A DNA stretch of 64,000 nt, from contig CP136061.1 in NCBI GenBank assembly GCA_032622095.1, positions 85,472,324-85,536,323 on the forward strand, read 5' to 3'. The notes below the pieces were generated by a model. It saw only the letters and a list, made by a program, of their open reading frames with translations. It made no database searches and was not told the DNA's origin. This DNA is from Siphonodentalium dalli (Eukaryota; Mollusca; Scaphopoda; Gadilida; Siphonodentaliidae). Positions 10,633 to 23,439 of this stretch are shown in pieces. A program made the position numbers and the translations under genes. Positions within the stretch are counted from its first letter, which is position 1, and each line of letters opens with the position of its first letter.

Positions 10633-11007
10633 CCCCGCTGGACAAAACAAGTGTCCATTGGGCACCGCGGTGTATTTGCCGTTTGGCTGCGGTGTCAGAG
10701 TTTGTAACTGCAGTTGAGCACCGCGGTCGAACGGCAAGTACACTGCGGCCAAACGTAAGTTCACTGCGGCCGAAAGGCAACTATCCTCGCGGTCGAATGG
10801 CATGTACACCGTGGTTAGATTTCTGGTTTGTATTGTCTTTTTTCAGTTTGATGAAAGTACACCGTAGCAACTACACCATGCCAAATGGCAATTACACCGC
10901 AGCCCAACTGTAGTTAGCCGGTGGAGCCGCGGTGTAGTTGCATTTCGGCCGCGGTGGCAATGCTAACCGCACCGCAGTTAAGTGGACACTTGTTTTGTCC
11001 AGCAGGG
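10633..11007. mobile_element. TA-flanked MITE (GC-rich interior), copy 1
   Basis: The termini are CCCCGCTGGACAAAACAAGT at 10633 and its complement ending CAGCAGGG at 11007, with TA on both sides. The interior is made of imperfect ccgcggt/accgcgg words. A nested copy at 32842 confirms the TA duplication. The terminal pattern suggests a Tc1/mariner-type element. Confidence 0.85.
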
Positions 11008-11009
11008 TA

Positions 11010-12880
11010 TAACCGAATCTCTGACATTAACCAGCCCTCATAATTGGTTACGGCAATCAACAATGCCAAAGTCATTCGCTGAAGCAAACTGGGCCATGGT
11101 AATGTGTTGCCATAGCGGATTGCTGAAACCAACAATCTGAATTAAAGGGCTGCATTAACTTCCATTTTATTTCACAAAATGGTTTACATTTATATTGTCA
11201 ATATCATTGTCCTGTCATGTAACCACTCTTCCAATGAATGATAGAATATGCAGTCAATAAACCATGGTACCAAATATTCAGCAACCATCAGAATTACAAG
11301 TCCATTACTCTGCAAATACTGTTTATATAGAATATATGATCTACGAAGTTGAATAAATAACATTGTAGTTTGATTAAATCATAAATGTAAAAGTTGAGGA
11401 GGCTATAGTCCTCCTCGGCAAATCTGGATTTTCTAGAACGTCGGCACTGCTAATTCTTAAATTTCAGGAAGCTCCAGAATCTTAACCCTTCCATGACTGG
11501 AGCTTTCTGAAATTTTGCAAAAACCCTGTGCCAATCAGGAATCGATTTAACTGGATTCGCATCACAATTTGTGGTTCAATTTATGCTAACCAATTTACAA
11601 TGAAAAAACATGTAATGGTAGGGAATGCTATACAAAATATACCCAATGCTGCAAATGCAATACATACAATGTATTAAATTTTTTTTAAATTTACCTATGG
11701 TGCACAAATTTTGAAGCAGGTCAACACCAGTGTACACGCCTCGGTGTGTGCACGTTAAAGAACGCTACTGGAGTCACCACAGGGTTATAAAGTTACTCGG
11801 CTGTGGTAGCACCTGGACCGGCTCATAATTGTCAGTCAATGACAGCGAGATGTAATTTGAAGAAGAAGACAAAAGATACATGGAATTTAATATATAATGG
11901 GCCAAAAAAAAATAAAAAAATTCAGGTTACTTTCCAAATAAATAGGGTATATGCAGGGGTAGTAAAACAATTGCAGGAAGCTATGCTGGGGTGGGTGGGT
12001 GGCCCGAGGGGCAAAAAACGTGTTTTTTACACCGTCATGCAATTTTTTTTACTTAAGACCGTTTGTGCCCTTATATGACATTTGTAACAGTTTAAAACAT
12101 ATTATAAGAATTTATAACTGCAAAAACACCATATTTATGTTACTGGGACCTCATATGGGCCTTAGTAGAGATGACATTGAGCTATATGGCATGTTGCATA
12201 TGGGGCGGTGGGGTGAAAAAATTCCTTCCCGACACCCTTCGGAAAGTAGATTCGAGAAATGAAAACTGAAATAAATAAACTTGTCTTGATGTAACTAAAG
12301 CCAAGATCATTGTGTGCATGGAAAAAGAGCGAGCAACTTTCTCAAACATTAATGTGACTATCAATGGCTAGAATATAACCAGCGATGTATATATTTACGT
12401 CCATGATATAACTGTCATCACATTGTTCATCAGTTCAAGCCAATCAGTGAAATATTTGCATGTCTATCAACTCATGATCTGTTACTCTCACAACACCTAA
12501 AATATCCAAGTCTGGCATAGTGACTGTTTGTCATTTATTATAACAGAGGTTGCTCCAGTAGACAAACAATGCATAATGCCAGATAATGGGCTGGTTGACA
12601 GACTAATTGGGAAAAGGTTAGAAATTATGGAATTGTGTGTATCCTGTACATGTACAATGACCTAAGTTTGCATATATAAGTAAACTTGTCCTGATGTAAC
12701 TAATGCCCAGATCATTGTGCACATGTAAAATGATCAATGGGTAGAACATATCTGTCATCAAGCCAATCAGTGAATTAATTGCATGTCATTCAACTCAGAT
12801 GATCTCTCACAAGACCGAACGTATCCAAGTCTGGTATAGTGCTGTGACTGCTTGTCATCTATATATATATATGTCAGAGT
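11010..12880. other. Duplicated flank without a recognisable gene
   Basis: This holds no supported gene. A P2 fragment (aacccttccatgactggagc ... cctgtgccaatcagg) lies at about 11486-11540. Short frames here are not conserved in any way I can recognise. The region recurs at 16795-18670. Confidence 0.5.
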
Positions 12881-12883
12881 TAT

Positions 12884-13116
12884 GGAGGCACGGACTCAGT
12901 ATGAGTGTTCATTGCTTCATATTTGCATGAACAAATTCTCATTCGAAATGGCCATGTGTCGATCGGAATGGTACATCCAGATGTTCCCCAAACCAAATCA
13001 AGCTTGAAAACCAGGTCCCGATTTTCATCCATGCCTGGGTTCGAACCCGCGCCAACCTCGTCTAGCCCAGACTGTGATGATCTTATCCACGACCTAACCA
13101 CCTCGGCTACAGGGAC
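12884..13116 (-). repeat. tRNA-derived SINE, copy 1
   Basis: On the minus strand the head begins gtccctgtagccgaggtgg at 13116 (A-box-like TAGCCGAGGTGG). A perfect B box GGTTCGAACCC follows at about 13030-13040, then a non-tRNA body. The long insertion between the boxes excludes a functional tRNA gene. Similar copies are at 18673-18905 and, interrupted, at 37088/38692. Confidence 0.75.
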
Positions 13117-13129
13117 ATCCTTAAAAAGG

Positions 13130-14455
13130 AAGCCCTTTCACAGAGAGTTAGGAAGCGTATCAGTCTGAACATGGGTTTGAACCCACTACTTTCGAAATTC
13201 TTGATCTGCCATTCTGGAAACATGTCAATGCACTTCCTCCGAAATTGCATCTGTGACCATGCGATTACTGGTACTGGCGTATATATATATATATATACAA
13301 ACGAGTAGGATCTGTCCGGATTTTTCTCTCAGACCTCTGGACCGGGTTCAACCAAATTTGGTGTGGTGCTGCAGATGTTCTAATGGTGTTAAGTTTTTCA
13401 AAAAATTTAATTAAAAAAAAAAAAAAAAATTGGTTTTGTTAAATTGAGCAAGGAATTCAATCTTTAAAAAAAAACAAAAAAACAATATATATATATCAAA
13501 ATGTTTCGATGACCAAATGTGCTTGAAGCGCACAAATGGTCTAAATGAAGGCTCTGTCAAAGATCAAAATGTGTCGAAGTCCCACAAAGGGGGCCACAGG
13601 TATCTCTGATGCTGAATATAGGCTCCCAAAGGGAGCCTGTTTCAGCTAGTTTAGTATAATAGAAGTAAGTTGCTCCAGTAGACTAACATAAGTGGTATGG
13701 AATATGTTGATGATGGGCTGGTTGACAGACTAATCAGGAAATAGTTAGAAATTATGAAAGTCAGCAATTTATAAAACATTTTTTTTTCAATTAAGACACC
13801 TTCTGAAACAGGTTAAACTGTTATTTGAACTAATTGAGATAATTCCCAGTCATATGAGTGATATCAGTAGAGTTTTATGCGATTTTAGTGAAATTTGGGG
13901 GGTGGTTGTCAAAAAATTGGGACAAAAAAATATTTTTTTGCAGGTTTGCGGGTGGTGGGTCCCCAAAAATGCCAGATGCAAAAAACAGCATACCTTCCTG
14001 CAAATGTTTTTACTACCCCCCCCCCCCCCCCCCCGGTACATGTAGGAGTGTAGGTTTTTTTCTTCTCTTTCTATTTATCTTTTTATTCTCGTTATTACAG
14101 GAAATTTTGGTGATAGTTGTGAATTCACACTCAGTTACACCAAATGTGTTGTACTTCTGGAGAAGACTGAATATTAAATAAATCCACCATAATGCAATGA
14201 AACAATTGAAATAAGTAACCATAGTTACATGTACATCAAATATGATTATATATGGGTTTCATGCGATCTGACCCTTTTGTTGCCTCCTGGCTAGGACCCT
14301 GACATGATAAACTGACAACAGCCCTAAATGATCTATAGTACGCGTACTCAGTATATATTTTTTAATATATTGAGAAGCAGTAAAAATCAAACCAACCATT
14401 TACCAGTGTATAAACCGAACAAACAACTGAATGGAAGTCGCTGTCGCCGAGGCAA
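13130..14455. other. Repeat-rich flank of tandem copy 1
   Basis: This contains the (ta)n run at 13280, the caaccaaatttggtgtggt repeat at 13345-13365, and a C homopolymer at 14018-14034 that is shorter and interrupted in copy 2. A ~60-bp stretch (14036-14110) is absent from copy 2. No gene is supported. Confidence 0.55.
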
Positions 14456-14462
14456 GACAAAA

Positions 14463-14840
14463 ATGACAGAATGGACTGAATCCATTCTCAGTACATACTC
14501 AACAATATATAACCATCCAAAAACAATAAGCGAACCAAAGAAAATAAAGATTTCTAAGTTCGGAGTCCCAGCTGATACACTGTCACAACCAGGACTGACC
14601 ATGAAACAGATTGAAAAAGAAATGAGACAGTCTCATATCCAGGATAAAGTCAGCACTTATCGTCCCAAAGGAGAGACGTCTGAAGAAAAAAGAGAAAGGA
14701 AACAAGCTATAAAGGAAGAAAGGAAGGATAGGAGAGTGGAAAAGAAGGCAAACAAAGGTCTTTTCAATGATGAGAGAATCAAGCAGCAAAGGGAAATCCT
14801 GAACGAAAAGAAAAATTTGAACGGAATAAAAATTTCTTAA
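14463..14840 (+). pseudogene. Truncated LTV1 duplicate (C-terminal third)
   Basis: This copies the last ~125 codons of LTV1. A 2-nt deletion (gactgTGaatcc to gactgaatcc) shifts the sequence before the ESILSTYS block, but a local ATG at 14463 is in frame with the rest. One substitution changes Glu to Lys (YRPEGE to YRPKGE). The stop is now TAA through an 8-bp local duplication (aatttctt). Without its N-terminal ribosome-binding part and a known promoter, it is most likely a non-functional fragment. Confidence 0.85.
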
Positions 14841-14854
14841 TTTCTTGAATTTTT

Positions 14855-16202
14855 AGCTCAACTTACTTTTGTAAGTTTGAGCTATTGCCATGGTTTGGCG
14901 TCCGTCGTCCGTGTGTCCGTCAACAATTTCCTTTGGCGCGGGCTACAGGTTGTACCTTTGGTCTGATCTTCATGAAATTTGTAATGAATGTTGACATTGA
15001 CATGTAGATGGAACGAGTCATTTTGGGGTCATTCGGCCAAAAAACATGGCCACTGGCAGCCATCTTGGATTTCAAGATTCAATCCATTGGCGCGGCCTAC
15101 AGATCGTACTGTTCATCTGATCATCATGAAATTTGTCATTGATGTTAATAATGACATGTAGATGGGAACGAGTGATTTTGGGGTCGTTCGGCCAAAAAAC
15201 ATGGCTGCCAGCAGCCATCTTGGATTTTACTCTTTGCATGACTAAATCCTTTGGCGCAGGCTACAGGTCGTTGTTTTGGTCGGAACATCATGAAATTTGT
15301 CATGGATGTTAACACTGTCATGTAGATGGGATCGAGTCGTTTTGGGGTCATTCGGTCAAAAAATATGGCCGCCAGCAGCCATCTTGGAATTTACTCTTTG
15401 CATGACTAAATCCTTTGGTGCGGGCTACAGGTCGTAGCTTTGGTCAGATGGTCATGAAATTTGTCATGAATTATAACAATGACATGTAGATGGGAACGAG
15501 TCGTTTTGGGGTCATTCGGTCAAAAAACATGGCCACCAGCATTTTACTCTTTGCATGACTAAATCCTTTGGCATGGGCTACAGGTCATACCTTTGGTCTG
15601 ATCTTTATTAAATTTGTCATGGATGTTAACACTGACATGTAGATGGGAACGAGTGATTTTGGAGTCGTTCGGCCAAAAAACATGGCCGCCAGCAGCCATC
15701 TTGGATTTTACTCTTTGCATGACTAAATCCTTTGGCACGGGCTACATGTAGGTTGTACCTTTGGTCTAATCTTTATGAAATTTGTCATGAATGTTGACAT
15801 TGACATGTAGATGGGAACGAATCATTGTGGGGTCATTCGGCCAAAAAACATGGCTACCAGCGGCCATCTTGGATTTCAAAATTCAATCCATTGGCGCGGT
15901 CTACAGGTCGTACTGTTCGTCTGATCATCATGAAATTTGTAGGTCGTAGCTTTGGTCAGATCTTCATAAAATTTGTCATGGATGTTAACAATTATACGTA
16001 GATGGGAACGAGTCCTTTTGGGGTCAATTGGGCAAAAAAAATGGCCACCAGCAGCCATCTTGTATTTTACTCTTTGCATCACTAAATCCTTTGGCGCAGG
16101 TTAGACATTTCAATTAGCACCTTTCCTATTCCTTCATTTACTGTCAACCATTAAATTATTCCCCTACCTAAGTTGAGCTACAGTGTCATTGACACTTTCA
16201 TT
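14855..16202 (+). mobile_element. Core-repeat (pearl-like) non-autonomous element, 1348 bp
   Basis: Comparison with the uninterrupted LTV1 3' flank (10411-10430) gives exact ends: ttttt before AGCTCAACTTAC and ATATAAA after GTGTCATTGACACTTTCATT, with no target duplication. The left end can fold (AGCTCAACTTAC...GTAAGTTTGAGCT), and a hairpin AGTGTCATTGACACT lies just inside the right end. The interior is about eight ~155-160 bp tandem units, each with caagatggc/ggccatgtttttt-type words. The organisation resembles oyster pearl elements, regarded as rolling-circle (Helentron) derivatives. The subclass is inferred. Confidence 0.85.
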
Positions 16203-16416
16203 ATATAAAAAATTGTCTTCATAAGGTCCAAAAAAAAAAATGGTGTGGTTCGGGTTACATACAAGAAAAAACAGGTTATTCAGACCTGAAATCTCAAGGC
16301 GGGCTGGCAAGCTGCCCGCCGAGAATTTTCCTAGGCGGGCTTTTTGTTTTAAAATGAATAAGCAGTACGTTTATTTGGGTCACAAGAGTAGTGCATATGC
16401 AGTATAGTACATTATA
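16203..16416 (+). other. Duplicated LTV1 3' flank
   Basis: This matches 10423-10632 almost base for base, including a poly-A tract and the inverted ggcgggctggcaagctgccc word. It shows that the core-repeat element entered after the duplication. Confidence 0.6.
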
Positions 16417-16791
16417 CCCCGCTGGACAAAACAAGTGTCCATTGGGCACCGCGGTGTATTTGCCGTTTGGCTGCGGTGTCAGAGTTTGTAACTGCAGTTG
16501 AGCACCGCGGTCGAACGGCAAGTACACTGCGGCCTAACGTAAGTTCACTGCGGCCGAAAGGCAACTATCCTCGCGGTCGAATGGCATGTACACCGTGGTT
16601 AGATTTCTGGTTTGTATTGTCTTTTTTCAGTTTGATGAAAGTACACCGTAGCAACTACACCATGCCAAATGGCAATTACACCGCAGCCCAACTGTAGTTA
16701 GCCGGTGGAGCCGCGGTGTAGTTGCATTTCGGCCGTGGTGGCAACGCTAACCGCACCGCAGTTAAGTGGACACTTGTTTTGTCCAGCAGGG
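16417..16791. mobile_element. TA-flanked MITE (GC-rich interior), copy 2
   Basis: The duplicated partner of the element at 10633, with the same ends and TA flanks. It differs by only a few substitutions. Confidence 0.85.
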
Positions 16792-16794
16792 TAT

Positions 16795-18670
16795 AACCGA
16801 ATCACTGACATTAACCAGCCCTCATAATTGGTTACGGCAATCAACAATGCCAAAGTCATTCGCTGAAGCAAACTGGGCCATGGTAATGTGTTGCCATAGC
16901 GGATTGCTGAAACCAACAATCTGAATTAAAGGGCTGCATTAACTTCCATTTTATTTCACAAAATGGTTTACATTTATATTATCAATATCATTGTCCTGTC
17001 ATGTAACCACTCTTCCAATGAATGATAGAATATGCAGTCAATAAACCATGGTACCAAATATTCAGCAACCATCAGAATTACAAGTCCATTACTCTGCAAA
17101 TACTGTTTATATAGAATATATGAGCTACGAAGTTGAATAAATAACATGTAGTTTGATTAAATCATAAATGTAAAAGTTGAGGAGGCTATAGTCCTCCTCG
17201 GCAAATCTGGATTTTCTAGAACGTCGGCACTGCTAATTCTTAAATTTCAGGAAGCTCCAGAATCTTAACCCTTCCATGACTGGAGCTTTCTGAAATTTTG
17301 CAAAAACCCTGTGCCAATCAGGAATCGATTTAACTGGATTCGCATCACAATTTGTGGTTCAATTTATGCTAACCAATTTACAATGAAAAAACATGTAATG
17401 GTAGGGAATGCTATACAAAATATACCCAATGCTGCAAATGCAATACATACAATGTATTAAATTTTTTTTAAATTTACCTATGGTGCACAAATTTTGAAGC
17501 AGGTCAACACCAGTGTACACGCCTCGGTGTGTGCACGTTAAAGAACGCTACTGGAGTCACCACAGGGTTATAAAGTTACTCGGCTGTGGTAGCACCTGGA
17601 CCGGCTCATAATTGTCAGTCAATGACAGCGAGCTGTAATTTGAAGAAGAAGACAAAAGATACATGGAATTTAATATATAATGGGCCAAAAAAAAATAAAA
17701 AAATTCAGGTTACTTGCCAAATAAATAGGGTATATGCAGGGGTAGTAAAAAAATTGCAGGAAGCTATGCTGGGGTGGGTGGGTGGCCCGAGGGGCAAAAA
17801 ACGTGTTTTTTACACCGTCATGCAATTTTTTTTACTTAAGACCGTTTGTGCCCTTATATGACATTTGTAACAGTTTAAAACATATTATAAGAATTTATAA
17901 CTGCAAAAACACCATATTTATGTTACTGGGACCTCATATGGGCCTTAGTAGAGATGACATTGAGCTATATGGCATGTTGCATATGGGGCGGTGGGGTGAA
18001 AAAATTCCTTCCCGACACCCTTCGGAAAGTAGATTCGAGAAATGAAAACTGAAATAAATAAACTTGTCTTGATGTAACAAAAGCCAAGATTATTGTGTGC
18101 ATGGAAAAAGAGCGAGCAACTTTCTCAAACATTAATGTGACTATCAATGGCTAGAATATAACTAGTGATGTATATATTTACGTCCATGATATAACTGTCA
18201 TCACATTGTTCATCAGTTCAAGCCAATCAGTGAAATATTTGCATGTCTATCAACTCATGATCTGTTACTCTCACAACACCTAAAATATCCAAGTCTGGCA
18301 TAGTGACTGTTTGTCATTTATTATAACAGAGGTTGCTCCAGTAGACAAACAATGCATAATGCCAGATAATGGGCTGGTTGACAGACTAATTGGGAAAAGG
18401 TTAGAAATTATGGAATTGTGTGTATCCTGTACATGTACAATGACCTAAGTTTGCATATATAAGTAAACTTGTCCTGATGTAACTAATGCCCAGATCATTG
18501 TGCACATGTAAAATGATCAATGGGTAGAAAATATCTGTCATCAGTGCATCAAGCCAATCAGTGAATAAATTGCATGTCATTCAACTCAGATGATCTCTCA
18601 CAAGACCGAACGTATCCAAGTCTGGTATAGTGCTGTGACTGCTTGTCATCTATATATATATGTCAGAGTT
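16795..18670. other. Duplicated flank without a recognisable gene
   Basis: The partner of 11010-12880 with few differences, including an 8-bp insertion (cagtgcat) near 18541. No gene is supported. Confidence 0.5.
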
Positions 18671-18672
18671 AT

Positions 18673-18905
18673 GGAGGCACGGACTCAGTATGAGTGTTCA
18701 TTGCTTCATATTTGCGTGAACAAATTCTCATTCGAAATGGCCATGTGTCGATCGGAATGGTACATCCAGATGTTCCCCAAACCAAATCAAGCTTGAAAAC
18801 CAGGTCCCGATTTTCATCCATGCCTGGGTTCGAACCCGCGCCAACCTCGTCTAGCCCAGACTGTGATGATCTTATCCACGACCTAACCACCTCGGCTACA
18901 GGGAC
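18673..18905 (-). repeat. tRNA-derived SINE, copy 2
   Basis: The duplicated partner of 12884-13116, with the B box GGTTCGAACCC intact at about 18820-18830. Confidence 0.75.
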
Positions 18906-20089
18906 ATCCTTAAAAAGGAAGCCCTTTCACAGAGAGTTAGGAAGCGTATCAGTCTGAACATGGGTTTGAACCCACTACCTTCAAAATTCTTGATCTGCCA
19001 TTCTGGAAACATGTCAATGCACTTCCTCCGAAATTGCATCTGTGACCATACGATTACTGGTACTGGCGTATATATATATATACAAACGAGTAGGATCTGT
19101 CCGGATTTTTCTCTCAGACCCCTGGACTGGGTTCAACCAAATTTGGTGTGGTGACTCGGACTACCCTGGCAGATGTTCTAATGGTGTTAGTTTTTCAAAA
19201 ATTTTAATTAAAAAAAACAAAAACAAATTGGTTTTGTTAAATTGAGCAAGGAATTCAATCTTTAAAAACAAAAATTAAAACAATATATATATATCAAAAT
19301 GTTTCGATGACCAAATGTGCTTGAAGCGCACAAATGGGCTAAATGAAGGCTCTGTCAAAGATCAAAATGTGTCGAAGTCCCACAAAGGGGGCCACAGGTA
19401 TCTCTGATGCTGAATATAGGCTCCCAAAGGGAGCCTGTTTCAGCTAGTTTAGTATAATAGAAGTAAGTTGCTCCAGTAGACTAACATAAGTGGTATGGAA
19501 TATGTTAGATGATGGGCTGGTTGACAGACTAATCAGGAAATAGTTAGAAATTATGAAAGTCAGCAATTTATAAAACATTTTTTTTTCAATTAAGACACCT
19601 TCTGAAACAGGTTAAACTGTTATTTGAACTAATTGAGATAATTCCCAGTCATATGAGTGATATCAGTAGAGTTTTATGCGATTTTAGTGAAATTTGGGGG
19701 GTGGGTGTCAAAAAATTGGGACCAAAAAAATTTTTTTTGCAGGTTTGCGGGTGGTGGGTCCCCAAAAATGCCAGATGCAAAAAACAGCATACCTTCCTGC
19801 AAATGTTTTTACTACACCCCCCCCCCACCCCCGGTGATAGTTGTGAATTCACACTCAGTTACACCAAATGTGTTGTACTTCTGGAGAAGACTGAATATTA
19901 AATAAATCCACCATAATGCAATGAAACAATTGAAATAAGTAACCATAGTTACATCTACATCAAATATGATTATATATGGGTTTCATGCGATCTGACAATT
20001 TTGTTGCCTCCTGGCTAGGACCCTGACATGATAAACTGACAACAGCCCTAAATGATCTATAGTACTCAATATATATTTTTTAATACATT

Positions 20090-20350
20090 GAGAAGCAGTA
20101 AAAATCAAACCACCATTTACCAGTGTATAAACAGTACAAACAACTGAATGGAAGTTGCTGTCGCCGAGGCAAAACAATTCTATTTTTAGATCAAAATATT
20201 TCAGAATAACAAGAATAACAACATAAAACAGGTTTTCTGACTGAATGGACGGATTGCCAACAATCTAAACTTAAGTTTATGTTGAACACACACATTTGCT
20301 GATCGCAAGCGGGCTCCATTTGAGCGAACAACTCTTTTTCTCGCAAAAAT
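20090..20350 (+). repeat. Inverted-repeat arm, left
   Basis: The stretch from cagtgtataaacagtacaaa through ctgtcgccgaggc, atctaaa-type words and tcgcaaaa matches the reverse complement of 23440-23735. The arms enclose about 3.1 kb. The left arm overlaps the end of tandem copy 2. Confidence 0.65.
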
Positions 20351-20629
20351 GCCATGTTCAAAGGTAATTTTAACACAAATACAGCATCTGTCAGAAGTCC
20401 CACTATATTGCAACGGAAAGGCCATTATGTTTACAGCTTATATTGACCTTAGCTGGGCTCATATGTGTTCACAATCTGAAAGTAGAGACTTTATTTGGAT
20501 ACCCCACTCGTCATCACTGTATGACTATTCGTGTACAACAATCTCCAGTCGATAAGTATTACATGAATCGTACAGTAATGATAGGTTCATATCGACCCAT
20601 TTAAACATAACTATGTCTTCAAAATGTCA

Positions 20630-20790
20630 CACCATTGAACTAATATACTCTGTGACTTTTATTTGACTGCGTGTAACAAAAAGGTATTGGGGGGGGGGGG
20701 GGGCTGTACATATGTATGTTATATTCTGTGATGAAATTGTGTATACGTGTGGATTTACTAGAAAAATCTACAATACATGCACCATATGTG
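20630..20790 (+). repeat. Uninterrupted copy of the 21378-23350 insertion site
   Basis: The order tgaactaatatactctgtg, gactgcgtgtaacaaaaagg, tattggggg, ctgtacatatgtatgttata reappears at 21325-21377 and 23346-23425 with the 1973-bp element inserted after gtaacaa. This is an empty-site paralogue. Confidence 0.85.
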
Positions 20791-20799
20791 AACCATCAC

Positions 20800-21320
20800 C
20801 TTATACATGTATGTGCAGTGATGTGGCGAAGGGGTCGTGACTGGGAGTGTCTTCTTGGGTATCACCATTCCGGATGGCCAGTCCCGAAAAGTCCAACAAG
20901 TGTGAGCTTCGAGTTGCACCTCTTGGGTTGGAATTTTCCAATGATTGGAGAAAATTATTTATCCTCCCCCTCGGCATAGGTAAATAGATCTAGTAGTTTC
21001 ATATTGGAAAGTGTGGGCTAAATTTCAGTCGGAAAAATCAGCTTTAAACTGCATACTATAGTGTCAGGTATGGAATCTCCATATTTTTAACTTAGCAGCT
21101 TTTAGACCCAAGAAAATTGGGGGGTGGCAGATAGCACTCCCATATTAACAAGTCCCTGGATGCACGACTATTTATGCCCACATTTTAGACAAATTATGGG
21201 AATATACTAGGCCCACCAGTGAATTTCTTATCTTTTCATATGCCCTTTTGAAAAAAGGTTGTATTATGTAATCAGTCTGTACGTCCGTCTGTCTGTCCAA
21301 TAACTCCAGTTTGGATTATC
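20800..21320. other. Non-coding segment, nothing recognised
   Basis: No transposon termini and no convincing coding frame were found between the empty-site copy and the core-repeat element. Confidence 0.4.
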
Positions 21321-21377
21321 ATGCCATTGAACTAATATACTCTGTGGCTGTGACTTTTATTCGACTGCGTGTAACAA

Positions 21378-23350
21378 CGAGAGGCCGATCACGATCGGCA
21401 GATGTTTTTAACCCATACCTTGGCGATAGCGATTAGCTATTTTTATAAATTTTATAAATCCTTACATCAACCTTTTCATGAGTGCTAAAGTTTCAACAAT
21501 TCACACTTAATATAGTGATCATGTGAAAAATATTTAGTTATCACATTGTGTCAACAGGATTGGCGGAGGATGTTAATATTTTTAAGCAAATAAACCAAAT
21601 GACCCTCACTATGCAGGTTAGGGGTGTGTTCTTGTCAACTATGCCAAGAACTACATGTATAAACATAATCAATGGAAATATTTGAGTTATCAAATCGGAT
21701 AGAATAGGGTTAATCTTACCCAAACTAATGAACTGATAAACACAAAATAGTCTATACAAAGCATGTCATTGGATTTAGAAACCCATACAATAAGTCAGTC
21801 TCAAGAATACCAGCACCATTAATATTACCCTGGAGCCCAAATGCAATTGAGGGAATTTCAAAATAAGACATTTCCTCTAATGATGAATATATAATTGGTG
21901 ATTTATTGAAACCCTTACTGAACCTGGATCAAAGTGAAATGGATAATATTATATCTGTCTATCGCATAATATGTGTCTATGGAATGGTTTAATTTTAATC
22001 CCAAATCCATGCAAATCAAAAGTGGATCACCATCAACCTGGACATAATATAGGAGAATGATCAAATGAAAAGCATCAAAACCATATGATGTGTGGAGAGG
22101 GTTAATCATTTGCAATGACATCATATCATGGAACTGGGAATGTGTGGATTAATTTTTGTCTAAGATAAGACAACAGTGTATGTAGACAACAATGTCTGTA
22201 AAACATCCCTACAAAGTAACAATGGACTATTCCAATTTAATATTTTAGAATAGGTGTCCTATAGTGTTTACATAAACTTTAGTAATGAACCTGTTTCAGT
22301 AAAGGGGTTAACTTAATATTGCACAGAAAACAGAACTCCACCAGATAGCCATCAATCAATTTGACATTAATATGATAACAAATCCTGCCAGCCAAGAGTA
22401 CCACTATCAGGCTTTATAGCATGTCCCTAGTGATAATTAACTCATTTCAATTACACACATGGTCTGCCAGATATGTTCTCTTAAAATTCCCAGCAGTAAT
22501 TACTTGAATTATAAAGGGTCATAACTCTGTTAAAATATATCGGATCAAACCCATATTCGAACTCGATCTGTATTTAGGGGTGATAAATTCATATACCAAA
22601 TTTGGTGCTGATCAGATGAAAAATGTTTTGAGTCATAGCAGCTAGGGTGAATTATAAGTAAACATAAGAGTGAAAAGGGTTAATTAAACAATACCAAAAA
22701 CCATACAAACGAAGAACATGCTAAGAAAAACCTAGGTAAGAAATATGAGGCAGATCAGAAGAAATATTTTCAACTTATTGCATTGGATAGCATGTGTGTA
22801 AAGGGTTAATTATTTTCTAAACCGATCAACCAATCAATACCAAAAACTATACAGATGAGGGGCATGTCATCATAAACCTACATATCAAATATGAACACAA
22901 TCGGACAAAATATACTTCGGTTTTAGCATCGGATTTTTGTTTTTTTAATTTTATTTTTTTTTAAAGGGTCATAACTCCTTTAAAATAAATCGGATCAAAC
23001 CCATATTCGAACTCGATCTGTATCTTGGGCTCTGAAACTCGCATACCAAATTTGGTTCCGATCAGATAAAAATTGTTCGAGTTATGACAGCATGCGTGAA
23101 TTCGAGGTCGAAAAAGGGCCATAACTCCGTAAAAAAAAGTCGGATCAAACCCATATTTGAACTTGATCTGTATTTTGGTCTGAGAAACTCATATACAAAA
23201 TTTGGTTTCGTTCGGATAGAAATTTTTTGAGTTATCGCACCATGCGTAAAGTGTCCACGGACAGACAGACAGACAGACGGACGGACGGACACACGACGAG
23301 TGGTCAACATTATGTTTACCAGTTTACCATACTATGGTATGGGTAAACAT
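21378..23350 (+). mobile_element. Core-repeat element with CGGA/CAGA tail, copy 1 (1973 bp)
   Basis: Starts CGAGAGGCCGATCA and ends GGGTAAACAT, defined by the empty-site copy at 20670-20690. The right half has three ~135-bp imperfect units, each with gggtcataactc/gggccataactccgt then aacccatattcgaactcgat. A (CAGA)(CGGA) microsatellite at 23262-23290 follows, with the end beyond it. The subterminal words gatgttt(tt)aacccat and atgggtaaacat are inverted. No long frame. Same family as 52104-53376. Confidence 0.8.
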
Positions 23351-23439
23351 AAAAAGGTATTGGGGGGGGGAGGGGGCTGTACATATGTATGTTATATTCT
23401 GTGATGAAATTGTGGATTTACTAGAAAAACATGACATTT

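Larger units (their letters stand above)
10028..14455 (+). repeat. Tandem duplication, copy 1 (LTV1 3' end plus ~4 kb)
   Basis: This starts inside the LTV1 frame at gacaaaaatgacagaatgg and runs through the 3' flank to the gaggcaagacaaaa junction. It is nearly identical to copy 2 (14456-20175). Differences are a few substitutions, two-base indels and changed homopolymer lengths, so the duplication is recent. Confidence 0.92.
14456..20175 (+). repeat. Tandem duplication, copy 2
   Basis: The second copy begins at the gacaaaaatgacag junction and ends at gtcgccgaggcaaaac. It is longer than copy 1 only because a 1348-bp core-repeat element is inserted at 14855-16202. The order of MITE (16417), SINE (18673) and simple repeats matches copy 1. 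Confidence 0.92.

Noticed and set aside
10633-11135. Short frames with CRSAAVYLPF-like repeats
   Set aside because: They are translations of the ccgcggt-rich interior of a TA-flanked MITE and recur in each copy.
13020-13116. Possible tRNA gene (A and B boxes, minus strand)
   Set aside because: Distance between boxes and flanking sequence are wrong for a tRNA. The unit recurs with a non-tRNA body, so it is a SINE.
14328-14840. 170-codon frame as a second LTV1 gene
   Set aside because: The first ~45 codons come from unrelated flank of tandem copy 1, and only the LTV1 tail is homologous.
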